From Roseovarius sp. (lineage in GTDB: Bacteria > Pseudomonadota > Alphaproteobacteria > Rhodobacterales > Rhodobacteraceae), in assembly GCA_021775255.1 (NCBI GenBank), contig JAJFIA010000015.1, forward strand, positions 19,268-83,267: a stretch of DNA of 64,000 nt, in the 5' to 3' direction. The notes under the pieces are model-generated. The model saw only the letters and a program-made list of their open reading frames with translations. It had not been told where the DNA came from and searched no databases. Position numbers and translations under genes: made by a program. Shown here piece by piece: positions 17,165-25,533 of the stretch (positions are counted from its first letter, which is position 1; each line of letters starts with the position of its first letter).

Positions 17165-17623
17165 ATGGCTGGTACAAAACATATGCCCACGGCGGCGAAA
17201 CTGGTTTGCGCATTTGGTCTGGGCATCGTTGGCTGGGTTGCATCGGAACAGGTTGTGCCCCTGATGCCGCCGGAAACGAATTTCGGCTATTTCAATATCG
17301 TCAATCTTGTGCTCGGAATGGTCTGCGGTTGGGTTGTATTGGGCACACGGGTCGGGGGTGGATATTACGAATCCGTCATGGCGGGGCTGACCGGGGTGTC
17401 GGCACTGGTCTTCTGGGCGATGTTTTTCCAAAGCCTGAACGAGATGCTCAGACAGGCATTTGAGCGCCATTATGACGGGCCTGTAGAAGCGATTATCGCG
17501 ATATTTTCGATCGCAATAGATTTTGGCTGGATGTTGATAGATTTCAACCTGATCAGTGTGCTGGTGATTGGTGGGATGATCGTTGGGATTTTTGGTGAAT
17601 GGGCCTCACGCCGGTGGACATAG
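17165..17623 (+). CDS. trgA: TrgA family membrane protein
   Basis: 152 residues. Four hydrophobic segments (about 12-30, 44-60, 72-90 and 120-143) and the motif MPTAAKLVCAFGLGIVGW match TrgA, a small membrane protein first described with tellurite resistance in Rhodobacter and common in Rhodobacterales. Its biochemical role is unknown. GGAGA precedes the ATG. The stop codon TAG forms the first bases of a 17-bp inverted-repeat arm described separately. It is followed by cysK after 131 bases; a link between TrgA and cysteine synthase is known from the Rhodobacter tellurite locus, so the adjacency may be meaningful. Confidence 0.88.
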   Translation: MAGTKHMPTAAKLVCAFGLGIVGWVASEQVVPLMPPETNFGYFNIVNLVLGMVCGWVVLGTRVGGGYYESVMAGLTGVSALVFWAMFFQSLNEMLRQAFERHYDGPVEAIIAIFSIAIDFGWMLIDFNLISVLVIGGMIVGIFGEWASRRWT

Positions 17624-17718
17624 GCCCGGATGCGCCGTTGATCTTATCTTTGATCTGGCAGGCACGCGCAGGTGAACAGCGGCGTATGTGTGCTTGAGTT
17701 CCGGCGCATCCGGGCCTA
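17621..17718. repeat. Wide inverted repeat, 17-bp perfect arms
   Basis: TAGGCCCGGATGCGCCG at 17621-17637 is exactly repeated as its reverse complement at 17702-17718, with 64 bases between. The first arm includes the trgA stop codon. The internal part contains further partial pairing but no ORF. It could form a long terminator-like stem or represent a small non-autonomous element. Confidence 0.75.
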
Positions 17719-17754
17719 CATCTGGGGTGATTTACAGGTTTGAGGATCCCTTCC

Positions 17755-18786
17755 ATGCATATCGCCACTGATCTAGCCCATGCCGTTGGCAACACGCCGC
17801 TGATCCGCCTGAAAAAGGCCAGCGAAGAAACCGGTTGTGAAATTCTGGGAAAATGCGAGTTCCTCAATCCCGGTCAATCGGTCAAGGACCGCGCGGCACT
17901 TTCCATTATCCGCGATGCCGAAGCGCGCGGAGATTTGCAGCCGGGTGGTACAATCGTGGAAGGAACGGCGGGCAATACCGGTATCGGGCTGGCGCTTGTC
18001 GGGGCTTCACTGGGCTACAAGACGGTGATCGTCATCCCCGAAACCCAAAGTCAGGAAAAGAAAGATATGCTGGAACTGGCGGGGGCCGATCTGGTTCAGG
18101 TGCCTGCCGCGCCCTATTCAAATCCCAACAATTTCGTGCGATATTCCGAAAGATTGGCCAATAAACTTGGCCAAACAGAACAAAATGGTGTGATCTGGGC
18201 CAATCAGTTTGATAACGTGGCCAACCGTCAGGCGCATGTCGAAACAACCGGTCCCGAGATATGGCAACAAACCGACGGCAAAGTCGATGGCTTTATCTGT
18301 GCCGTCGGATCGGGGGGCACATTGGCCGGGGTGGCGCAGGCGTTGCAGCCCAAGGGTGTGAAGATCGGTCTGGTTGATCCAATGGGGGCCAAGCTTTATT
18401 CCTATTACACCCACGGCACGCTGGAAAGTGAAGGCGGCTCGATCGCGGAAGGCATCGGGCAGGTGCGCATTACCGCCAATCTTGAGGGCTTCACCCCGGA
18501 TTTTGCCTGTCAGGTGGCCGATGAAGAAGCCCTGCCGATCGTGTTTGACCTGCTTGAGCATGAGGGGCTGTGTCTTGGGGCTTCCTCGGGGATCAATGTG
18601 GCGGGGGCGATCCGTCTGGCGCGGGAAATGGGGCCGGGGCACCGGATTGTCACGGTTCTGGCGGATTACGGCACGCGCTATCAGTCAAAACTGTTCAATC
18701 CTGAGTTTTTGCGCGAAAAGGGCCTGCCCACGCCGCGCTGGCTTGACCGGGCACCGCGCACAATACCCGGAGTATTTGAAGCGTGA
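17755..18786 (+). CDS. cysK: Cysteine synthase A (O-acetylserine sulfhydrylase)
   Basis: 343 residues. This PLP fold-type II enzyme makes cysteine from O-acetylserine and sulfide. The PLP lysine is in LNPGQSVKDRAALSI, the substrate loop in EGTAGNTGIGLA, and the phosphate loop in GSGGTLAGVAQAL; ASSGINVAGAIRLA closes the site. The ATG at 17755 has GAGGA 8 bases upstream and is chosen over the in-frame TTG at 17740. The product is slightly longer than E. coli CysK, with a C-terminal extension (WLDRAPRTIPGVF). Its last codons overlap the GTG of the MscS gene by four bases, so the two are translationally coupled. Confidence 0.92.
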   Translation: MHIATDLAHAVGNTPLIRLKKASEETGCEILGKCEFLNPGQSVKDRAALSIIRDAEARGDLQPGGTIVEGTAGNTGIGLALVGASLGYKTVIVIPETQSQEKKDMLELAGADLVQVPAAPYSNPNNFVRYSERLANKLGQTEQNGVIWANQFDNVANRQAHVETTGPEIWQQTDGKVDGFICAVGSGGTLAGVAQALQPKGVKIGLVDPMGAKLYSYYTHGTLESEGGSIAEGIGQVRITANLEGFTPDFACQVADEEALPIVFDLLEHEGLCLGASSGINVAGAIRLAREMGPGHRIVTVLADYGTRYQSKLFNPEFLREKGLPTPRWLDRAPRTIPGVFEA

Positions 18787-21185
18787 GAGGTCTTATCCGC
18801 AGTCTTTTCGTCGCGCTCACACTTGCATTCGCCGTTGTGTCCGTGATGTCGCCGGTCAGCCCGGCACAGGCCCAACAACCGCTTCAAGGCCCGGATTATG
18901 ATGCCTGGGAAAAGGTCGCGGCGCGGGCTGAAAACGCCGTAGAGGCAGACCGGGCCTCAAAAACGGCGCTTGTGCAGCTACGCACCGAACTTACCAGTTG
19001 GCGTGATCAGTTTACCAAGGCAAAAAGCATCAATGCCAACACGATTTCTACCGTGCAGGCGCAGTTGGATGCGCTTGGCCCGGCGCCTGTAGATGCGACA
19101 GAAAGTGGCGAAATCAGCGCCCAGCGCAAAGAGCTGAATCGACGGCTTGTGCGGTTGCAGGCCCCGGTCAAAACCGCCGAACTGGCCTATAGCCGGGCGG
19201 ACGGGCTGATCAAAGGGATTGATAAGATCATCAGCGAACGCAAAACCCAGGCGCTGCTTGAGCTTGGCCCCTCGCCGTTAAATCCGATCTACTGGAGCAA
19301 GGGGATCACCGCGCTTTATGACAGTGCCGCAACGATAAAAAGCGAATTTGTGACGGCCTGGAACAACAGTTTTCAGTATGAAAAGTTCCTCAAGGAATTG
19401 CCCATCATCCTTTTCCTGTTAATTCTGGGTTTGGTGCTGGCATTGCGGGGCCGCTACTGGAGCAAAATTCTGGCCAGACGTATCCGCGTCGGCAAACCGA
19501 ATGCGGCCACATGGATCATCCTGTTTGTGATCTCACTGGGGGAATTGTTGTTACCTTTTGCAGGGATGGCGGCACTGGTCGGTGCAGCCTATTCAACCGG
19601 TCTTGTGGGATTGCGCGGTGATTTGTTACTGCCAGAATTGCTGCCGGCAGTTTTTATATTCTTGCTGGCGCGCTGGCTGTCGACGCGGATTTTCCCGCGT
19701 GAAAAACTACGGGCATTACCGCTTCAGCTTGAACCCGAGCAAAGGCGGGCAGGGCGGTTATGCGGCGGCAGTCTGGGGCTGGTAATCGGTGTCTTTTATT
19801 TCCTGTCACAACTGGCAAAACTGGATGACTGGCCCGATGCCGCCCGTAATGTGGTGCTGTTTCCGGTTCTGCTTGTGGCAGGGTATCTGCTCATTCGTAT
19901 GTCGCGGCTTTTGCTGATCCACAGCCGCGCGGGCGATACTGAACATGGTGACGAGACATTCCGTAACAAGGTTGCAAAGCTGCTGTCACGGGCGATGGTT
20001 GTGCTGGCTGTTGTGGCCTCGGCATTGGCCGCAATCGGCTATTTCAAGGCCGCGCAATCGCTGATGTTACCCTCACTTATATCCTTGCTTTTGATAGGGG
20101 CACTGCTGGTTTTGCAGCGGTTTGTATCCGAGGTCTATGCCTTGATCAGCGGGAATGTGGAAGCGGCAGAGAATTCATTGATCCCGGTGCTTTTGGGCAT
20201 GTTGATCATGATGCTTTCGGTGCCGGTATTTGCCCTTATCTGGGGCGTGGGCTTCGAAACCCTGACCGAGCTGTGGGTCACCTTCAATCAGGGGATTTTG
20301 ATCGGCGGCTCCAAGATTTCACCGCAGGTTTTCCTGAGATTTGCGATTGTGTTCATGCTGGGCTACATGGCCACCCGCCTTATTCAGGGCCTGCTGAAAA
20401 ATACGGTTCTGCCCAAAACCAGAATGGATATAGGTGGTCGTAATGCGATTGTTTCGGGGGTGGGATATCTGGGGATTATCCTTGCCGCCCTGATTGCCTT
20501 CACAAGTGCCGGGATTGATCTCAGCTCGCTTGCCATCGTTGCCGGCGCACTTTCCCTGGGGATTGGGTTTGGCCTGCAAAATATCGTTTCCAACTTTGTC
20601 AGCGGCATCATCCTGCTGATTGAAAGGCCGATATCCGAAGGCGACTGGATAGACGTGGGCGGGCAGCAGGGTGTTGTGCGTGACATATCTGTGCGCTCGA
20701 CCAGAATCGAAACCTTCGACCGCACGGATGTGATTGTACCCAATTCCGATCTTGTGAGCGGCACAGTAACCAATTACACCCGTGGCAATACCATAGGACG
20801 GGTCAGGGTTCCGGTTGGTGTCGCGTACGGCACTGATACAAGGCTGGTCGAGAAAATCCTGCTTGAGATCGCGCAGGCACATCCGATGGTGCTGGCCAAT
20901 CCGGCGCCGGCGGTCATTTTCAAGGATTTCGGGGCTTCCTCTATGGATTTTGAGATACGGGCGATTTTACGTGATGTGAACTGGGTGCTGAGCGTGCATT
21001 CGGACATGAACCACGAGATCACCCGCCGCTTTGCCGAGGAAGGCATCGAGATACCGTTTGAGCAGCGTGATATCTGGATACGCAACCCCGAGGCGGCGAA
21101 AGACACAACTGCGTTGGGGATGGCAGAGCCCCTTGATGTGCCGCCCGGGCAAAAAGACAGCGAAGATGGCGATTCGGATAGCTGA
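18783..21185 (+). CDS. Mechanosensitive channel, DUF3772 plus MscS domains
   Basis: 800 residues, starting at a GTG inside the cysK stop (GTGA overlap). A signal peptide ends near SPAQA (residue about 30). A periplasmic coiled-coil DUF3772 region covers about 35-190, followed by about ten hydrophobic segments and then the MscS core: the pore helix region SLAIVAGALSLGIGFGLQNIVSNFVSGIILLIERP and the beta domain GDWIDVGGQQGVV through VIVPNSDLVSGTVTNY. It lies in the inner membrane and probably releases solutes on hypo-osmotic shock. It ends with an acidic tail. This domain arrangement is the YbiO/DUF3772 type seen in Rhodobacterales. Confidence 0.93.
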   Translation: MRGLIRSLFVALTLAFAVVSVMSPVSPAQAQQPLQGPDYDAWEKVAARAENAVEADRASKTALVQLRTELTSWRDQFTKAKSINANTISTVQAQLDALGPAPVDATESGEISAQRKELNRRLVRLQAPVKTAELAYSRADGLIKGIDKIISERKTQALLELGPSPLNPIYWSKGITALYDSAATIKSEFVTAWNNSFQYEKFLKELPIILFLLILGLVLALRGRYWSKILARRIRVGKPNAATWIILFVISLGELLLPFAGMAALVGAAYSTGLVGLRGDLLLPELLPAVFIFLLARWLSTRIFPREKLRALPLQLEPEQRRAGRLCGGSLGLVIGVFYFLSQLAKLDDWPDAARNVVLFPVLLVAGYLLIRMSRLLLIHSRAGDTEHGDETFRNKVAKLLSRAMVVLAVVASALAAIGYFKAAQSLMLPSLISLLLIGALLVLQRFVSEVYALISGNVEAAENSLIPVLLGMLIMMLSVPVFALIWGVGFETLTELWVTFNQGILIGGSKISPQVFLRFAIVFMLGYMATRLIQGLLKNTVLPKTRMDIGGRNAIVSGVGYLGIILAALIAFTSAGIDLSSLAIVAGALSLGIGFGLQNIVSNFVSGIILLIERPISEGDWIDVGGQQGVVRDISVRSTRIETFDRTDVIVPNSDLVSGTVTNYTRGNTIGRVRVPVGVAYGTDTRLVEKILLEIAQAHPMVLANPAPAVIFKDFGASSMDFEIRAILRDVNWVLSVHSDMNHEITRRFAEEGIEIPFEQRDIWIRNPEAAKDTTALGMAEPLDVPPGQKDSEDGDSDS

Positions 21186-21248
21186 TGAACTTGTTGAATA
21201 TTGCCCGGCGCGCTACATCTTAAATGGTTGGGGTTGAGGAGGTGTGCA

Positions 21249-23207
21249 ATGAAATGGATTTTCCGTCTGTTTTGGGTTTTGATCCTTGTGGTGATTGTCA
21301 CCGGGGGGGCGCTGTTCTTTTTGCCGGGTGAGAAAATCGCCGCCATCGCCGCCGACCGGATCAGCGCCATGACCGGCCGCAAGGTTGAGCTTTCCGGCAA
21401 GACCAAGATCAGCTTTTACCCGATTTTGGGCATCAGCACCGGTGCCGTTACCATTGCCAATGCCGATTGGTCGGACGGGGGGCCGATGCTGACCGCCAAA
21501 AGCCTGAAAGTGGGGGTTGATCCCACGGTCCTGTTTGGCGGCGAGATCAGGATCACCGGTCTGGAAGTGATTGATCCAAAGGTGTTGCTGGAGCTGAGCA
21601 AAACCGGTGAGGTCAACTGGGAGCTGGGGGTTGAAGGGGTTTCAACTTCCGCAACGGCGAACCAAGCCGCGCCAGCCAGATCAAAAGCCCTGGCGCTGAC
21701 GCTTGACCGGGCGCTGATAAAGGGCGCCACCATACGCTATGTCGATCATGGCAGTGGTAATGAGATTGTGCTGAAGGATTCTGATTTTGATCTGCGCTGG
21801 CCTGCCTATCAGGGCAATGCCACGTTCAATGCGGTGCTGCGCCCGACGGGGAGCGAGATCAAAATCAGCGGTCAGTTGGATAATGTCGGCAATTTCATCG
21901 CCGGTGGCGTATCGGATATGCAGGGCAAAATCAATGCGCCGGGCGGCAGCATGAGCTTTATCGGCCGGGGCGGGGTGCAGCCGCAACTGGCCGGGCATAT
22001 CAGCGCTGATCTGAGCAATACGGGCACGTTCATGGCCGCTTTGGGCCTGAGTGCGGCAGAAATACCCAAAGGGCTGGGGCAGGCCGTGAGGATGCAGGCC
22101 AATCTGACGCTCACGCCGGATTTGCGGGTGTCCTTGCGCGATATCAGCTTGCAGCTTGATCAGAACAAAGTCACCGGGGCGGCCGATATTATCCTTGGCG
22201 GTGATCGGCCCAGGGTGAACGCACAGCTTCGGGGCGGGGCGCTGGATCTCTCGGCTGTGGCCAGCGGCAATGCCACGGGCGGAACCGGCAGTGCCGCCAG
22301 CACCGGCTGGTCAAAAACACCGATTGATGTCAGCGCCTTATCGCTGGCCGATGGCGAGGTGGCGCTGGTGGCCGACAGCCTTGATCTGGGCACGTTCAAC
22401 TTTGGCAAAACCCGTATTCTGGCCAGCAATGACCGATCCCGCGCGGTGTTTGATCTGCGTGAATTGTCCGGCTATGGCGGCGTAACCACCGGGCAGTTTG
22501 TGGCCAATAACCGCAGCGGCCTGTCGGTGGGCGGCGATATCAAGGTCAGCGGCATTGATATGCAAGCGTTTTTGACCGATGCCGCCGGGATCAACAGGTT
22601 TTCGGCCACCGGCAATGCCGCGTTCAATTTTCTCGGTGTGGGGCAATCGGTGGATGCGATCATGAAAAGCCTCTCGGGCAATCTATCGGTTAATACCGGG
22701 CGTGGCCATATCTCGGGGTTTGATCTGGATAAGCTGATGCGCTCGGGCAATGGCACCGGTGGCACCACGGTTTTTGATCAGATGAGCGCCACGTTCAACA
22801 TCAAAGACGGCAATATGTATAATAACGATCTGCTGATGCTTTTGCCTTTGGCCAAGGCCACAGGCGAGGGGCGGATCGGCCTTGGGGCGCAGGATATTGA
22901 TTATATGTTTACGCCGGTTCTGCTGGAGGGCAGCAACTTTCGCGGGTTGGCGATTCCGGTGCGGATCACCGGGCCATGGGCCAATACCCGCATCCGGCCG
23001 GATATGGCAAAAGCGATTGACATGAACCTCAAGGAAGAAAAACGCAAGCTCAAGGCCAAGGCCAAAGATGAGATCACCGATTTAATTCAAAAAGAGCTGG
23101 GGCTTGCACCACCAGACGGGCAGGCCGGTGATGGCACATCGGGGAGGCAATCCGGTGGCTCACTTGAAGACGCCCTGACAGATGGCCTTCTTAAATTGCT
23201 GGATTAA
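21249..23207 (+). CDS. AsmA family protein
   Basis: 652 residues. A single N-terminal membrane anchor (about 5-25) is followed by a long periplasmic beta-rich region. The AsmA N-terminal block includes ADRISAMTGRKVELSGKTKISFYPILGISTGAVTIAN-like segments, and the C-terminal AsmA_2 block includes GRGHISGFDLDKLM and AKATGEGRIGLGAQDIDYMFTPVL. AsmA-like proteins are thought to act in envelope lipid transfer. The ATG at 21249 is chosen because GAGGAGGTG lies 6 bases upstream; an upstream in-frame start at 21201 lacks one. The C-terminus is Lys/Gly-rich. It is followed closely by the PEP mutase-family gene. Confidence 0.9.
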   Translation: MKWIFRLFWVLILVVIVTGGALFFLPGEKIAAIAADRISAMTGRKVELSGKTKISFYPILGISTGAVTIANADWSDGGPMLTAKSLKVGVDPTVLFGGEIRITGLEVIDPKVLLELSKTGEVNWELGVEGVSTSATANQAAPARSKALALTLDRALIKGATIRYVDHGSGNEIVLKDSDFDLRWPAYQGNATFNAVLRPTGSEIKISGQLDNVGNFIAGGVSDMQGKINAPGGSMSFIGRGGVQPQLAGHISADLSNTGTFMAALGLSAAEIPKGLGQAVRMQANLTLTPDLRVSLRDISLQLDQNKVTGAADIILGGDRPRVNAQLRGGALDLSAVASGNATGGTGSAASTGWSKTPIDVSALSLADGEVALVADSLDLGTFNFGKTRILASNDRSRAVFDLRELSGYGGVTTGQFVANNRSGLSVGGDIKVSGIDMQAFLTDAAGINRFSATGNAAFNFLGVGQSVDAIMKSLSGNLSVNTGRGHISGFDLDKLMRSGNGTGGTTVFDQMSATFNIKDGNMYNNDLLMLLPLAKATGEGRIGLGAQDIDYMFTPVLLEGSNFRGLAIPVRITGPWANTRIRPDMAKAIDMNLKEEKRKLKAKAKDEITDLIQKELGLAPPDGQAGDGTSGRQSGGSLEDALTDGLLKLLD

Positions 23208-23241
23208 GCGCCAACCACCTCTAGATATGAAGGAATGGAAA

Positions 23242-24024
23242 ATGGATCAGGCGGCACGGATCAGGGCCTTCAGGGCATTGCACATCAAATCCGACCCTGT
23301 GATCCTGTATAACATCTGGGATCCGGGCAGCGCGGCCATTGTCGCCGGGGCAGGGGCCAGGGCACTGGCAACCGGAAGCTGGCCTGTGGCGGTGGCGCAT
23401 GGCTTTGCCGATGGGCAGAACATCCCGCTGGATATGATGCTGGATAACCTTCGGCGAATTGTCGCGGCGGTCGATCTGCCCGTCAGTGCCGATATCGAGG
23501 GCGGTTACGGCATATCGCCTGCGCAGGTGGCGCAGACCGCCACGAAAACCATTGCAGCCGGTGCGGTTGGCTTTAACTTTGAAGATCAGGTTGTGGGCGG
23601 CGCGGGGCTGCATGACATTACGGCGCAATCCGCGCGCATCACAGCGGCGCGCGCGGCGGCAGATGCAATGTGCCCCGGCAGCTATATCAACGCCCGCACG
23701 GACATCTTTCTGAAAGCCCCGGCTGAGACGCATAACGCGGCCATGCTGGAGGAGGCCCTTGCCCGCGCTCAGGCCTATGCCACGGCGGGGGCCAGCGGAT
23801 TTTTTGCGCCCGGACTGGCCGATGAGGCAATGATTTCAAGGCTTTGTGCGGAATGCCCATTGCCGGTTAATATCATCGCCCTGCCACATGTGCCCGCGCC
23901 TGCGCGCCTGGCCGAACTCGGGGTGGCCCGGATCAGTTACGGACCGGTCCCTTATAAAAAAATGACCGCCTGGCTTGAAAGCGAAGCCCAGGCAGCCATC
24001 GGTTATCATAAGATGGGAAAATGA
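23242..24024 (+). CDS. Isocitrate lyase/PEP mutase family protein
   Basis: 260 residues forming a TIM barrel of the ICL/PEPM superfamily. Visible are YNIWDPGSAAIV near the start, LPVSADIEGGYG (metal-binding Asp and Glu of the D-x-E-G-G-Y/F-G motif) and VGFNFEDQV (the E-D pair). The Lys-Lys-Cys-Gly catalytic loop of true isocitrate lyase is absent, so C-C or C-P lyase activity on another 2-oxoacid or oxaloacetate-like substrate is more likely. The ATG at 23242 has AAGGA 7 bases upstream; an ATG at 23227 is possible. It probably shares the transcript of the AsmA-like gene. Confidence 0.88.
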   Translation: MDQAARIRAFRALHIKSDPVILYNIWDPGSAAIVAGAGARALATGSWPVAVAHGFADGQNIPLDMMLDNLRRIVAAVDLPVSADIEGGYGISPAQVAQTATKTIAAGAVGFNFEDQVVGGAGLHDITAQSARITAARAAADAMCPGSYINARTDIFLKAPAETHNAAMLEEALARAQAYATAGASGFFAPGLADEAMISRLCAECPLPVNIIALPHVPAPARLAELGVARISYGPVPYKKMTAWLESEAQAAIGYHKMGK

Positions 24025-24080
24025 CGGATTGCGCATCTCTGCCAATTTTATAAAGGAAGGGATGTGCCTACCACTATTAC

Positions 24081-24794
24081 TTAAAATTGATACGAAAGGC
24101 GCAGGTTTACAACATGTAGGTTGACATCAATGCTTCGCCCATCTCCCGGCGCGCAAGGGCCACAAGCGGGATTGAAACTGTGGTTTTGATTGCCAAAATC
24201 ATAATACTTGTATTCAAGCCCAATCGAAGCATTATCCGCAATCTTATACTCACCCCCCACACCAAGTGAAAAGCCGATATGCCGGTCGTCTGACCTATCA
24301 ATTGGTGGCGTTGCAACTGATTCAACTTTGGCTCCTGCGATGCCCGCAGATACAAAAAGTAGGTATTTATTTTGCGCATAGCCAATGCGGCCGCTGACAT
24401 CCCAGTAATTCTCGATATCAACCGTCCAGGTATCAATACCCGGAAACGCGGGGCTGGCCTTACTTTCATTTAAATCAGGAAAGTTTAATGCAGCCTCGAT
24501 GCCCCAATAGATATTATTCTGGGATTGCCATGCATAGCCGGCATGAACCCCTGCCACCATGCCTTTCGGAGAAAATGAGGTTTGATTGTTTGCCGTGTTG
24601 GCAACGCCCCACCAGCCATTCCCATTCAAGGCCCAATCCACATCGCCCGAGGCATATCCGAATTGCAAACCGGCATAAGGCCCGGCCCATGAATTATTGG
24701 AGCTTTGGGCAAAAGCCGATGATCCGGCTATTGAAAATGTTGAAATAAGTATGGCTATTAAATTGCGTTTTATAAAATGAACAAACATTAGCAA
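24081..24794 (-). CDS. Outer membrane beta-barrel protein
   Basis: 237 residues. A signal peptide (ILISTFSIAGSSAFA, cleavage near 30) precedes an eight-stranded-type barrel. It begins WAGPYAGLQFGYASGDVDW, contains alternating-strand segments such as IGFSLGVGGEYKIADNASIGLEYKYYDFG, and ends in LRLSYQF with the terminal Phe used by the BAM machinery. This matches small porin-like Omp25/Omp31-type proteins of alphaproteobacteria. The gene is richer in A+T than its neighbours, which may reflect transfer or high expression. No role in transport is demonstrated. Confidence 0.88.
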   Translation of the reverse strand: MLMFVHFIKRNLIAILISTFSIAGSSAFAQSSNNSWAGPYAGLQFGYASGDVDWALNGNGWWGVANTANNQTSFSPKGMVAGVHAGYAWQSQNNIYWGIEAALNFPDLNESKASPAFPGIDTWTVDIENYWDVSGRIGYAQNKYLLFVSAGIAGAKVESVATPPIDRSDDRHIGFSLGVGGEYKIADNASIGLEYKYYDFGNQNHSFNPACGPCAPGDGRSIDVNLHVVNLRLSYQF

Positions 24795-25101
24795 CCCTTC
24801 CTAGGTTAGTGGTCAATTTTTTAACTAATTATTAACCACTATAATAATGATGAGAGTTTGGCAAGAATCCGCCGATGACACGGTGCTGTAAGCCACACAG
24901 TGTTGTAAAAATTGCGTATACTATCGGAGGGTGCACAACTTTAAAGTTGCGGTTGCAATAGCATGTTTGTTGTTCTGAAACACTTTTGGTTTAATAACGG
25001 CTGCTTAAAGACGTTATACAAAGCCTGTATTGCAACTGTAGTTGAATAGAATGAGAGGGCGGAACCATGCCATATAATCCGCCCTCAAATGTTATTTTGG
25101 T
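24795..25101. other. Intergenic region upstream of the outer membrane protein gene
   Basis: 307 bases, AT-rich. It must contain the promoter of the outer membrane gene (minus strand) and the 3' end of the usp/TRAP transcript. A perfect 14-bp palindrome CAACTTTAAAGTTG occupies 24936-24949 and a TATACT box lies near 24918-24923. The terminator-like hairpin at 25055-25086 is listed separately. No ORF with a ribosome binding site was found. Confidence 0.55.
25055..25086 (-). terminator. Probable terminator of the TAXI-TRAP/usp operon
   Basis: GAGGGCGGA (25055-25063) and TCCGCCCTC (25078-25086) form a perfect 9-bp stem with a 14-base loop, 16 bases beyond the usp stop on the minus strand. The T-tract is weak, so termination efficiency is uncertain. 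Confidence 0.65.
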
Positions 25102-25533
25102 CTATCTCACCACATAAACCGAACAGGTTGAATGCCGCACTACGCTTGAGGCGTTGGGGCCAAGCAGGAAATCCTTGAAATCCGGCTTATGCGCCCCAAT
25201 CACGATCAGGCTGGCCCCATCGGCTTTTGCCGCCTTGAGAATTTGCTCATAGGCCGCCCCCGTCGCCACAAGATGCCGTACCTTGGCATTGGCCTCGGCC
25301 CCTATAACCTCTTGCACCAGCGCATTCAGCTCGGCAATGGTTTTTTCATGGGCTTTGGATTGGTAATCCTTGTCAAAATATCCGCCGACAATGCTCATGC
25401 CGTAATCGGGCATCACCGTAATGACATCAAGCTGCGCATCCTCCAGCGCCGCCAGTTGTGCGGCCTTTTGGATGACATTGAGATCACGCCCCTTATTGCT
25501 GACATCGACGGCGCAGAGGATTGTATTGCTCAT
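25102..25533 (-). CDS. Universal stress protein, UspA family
   Basis: 143 residues, the single-domain Usp size. The fold opens with ILCAVDVSNKG (Asp of the ATP site) and closes with the nucleotide-binding pattern LIVIGAHKPDFKDFLLGPNASSVVRHS, matching G-2x-G-9x-G(S/T) closely, so ATP binding is plausible. It overlaps the end of the TRAP permease gene by four bases. A Usp encoded with a TRAP transporter is a known arrangement (TeaD with TeaABC in Halomonas), where it modulates transport; a similar role is inferred here. Confidence 0.92.
   Translation of the reverse strand: MSNTILCAVDVSNKGRDLNVIQKAAQLAALEDAQLDVITVMPDYGMSIVGGYFDKDYQSKAHEKTIAELNALVQEVIGAEANAKVRHLVATGAAYEQILKAAKADGASLIVIGAHKPDFKDFLLGPNASSVVRHSTCSVYVVR

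Noticed and set aside
17755..18786. Cystathionine beta-synthase instead of cysteine synthase
   Set aside because: No haem or CBS domains; the EGTAGNTGIGLA substrate loop fits O-acetylserine sulfhydrylase.
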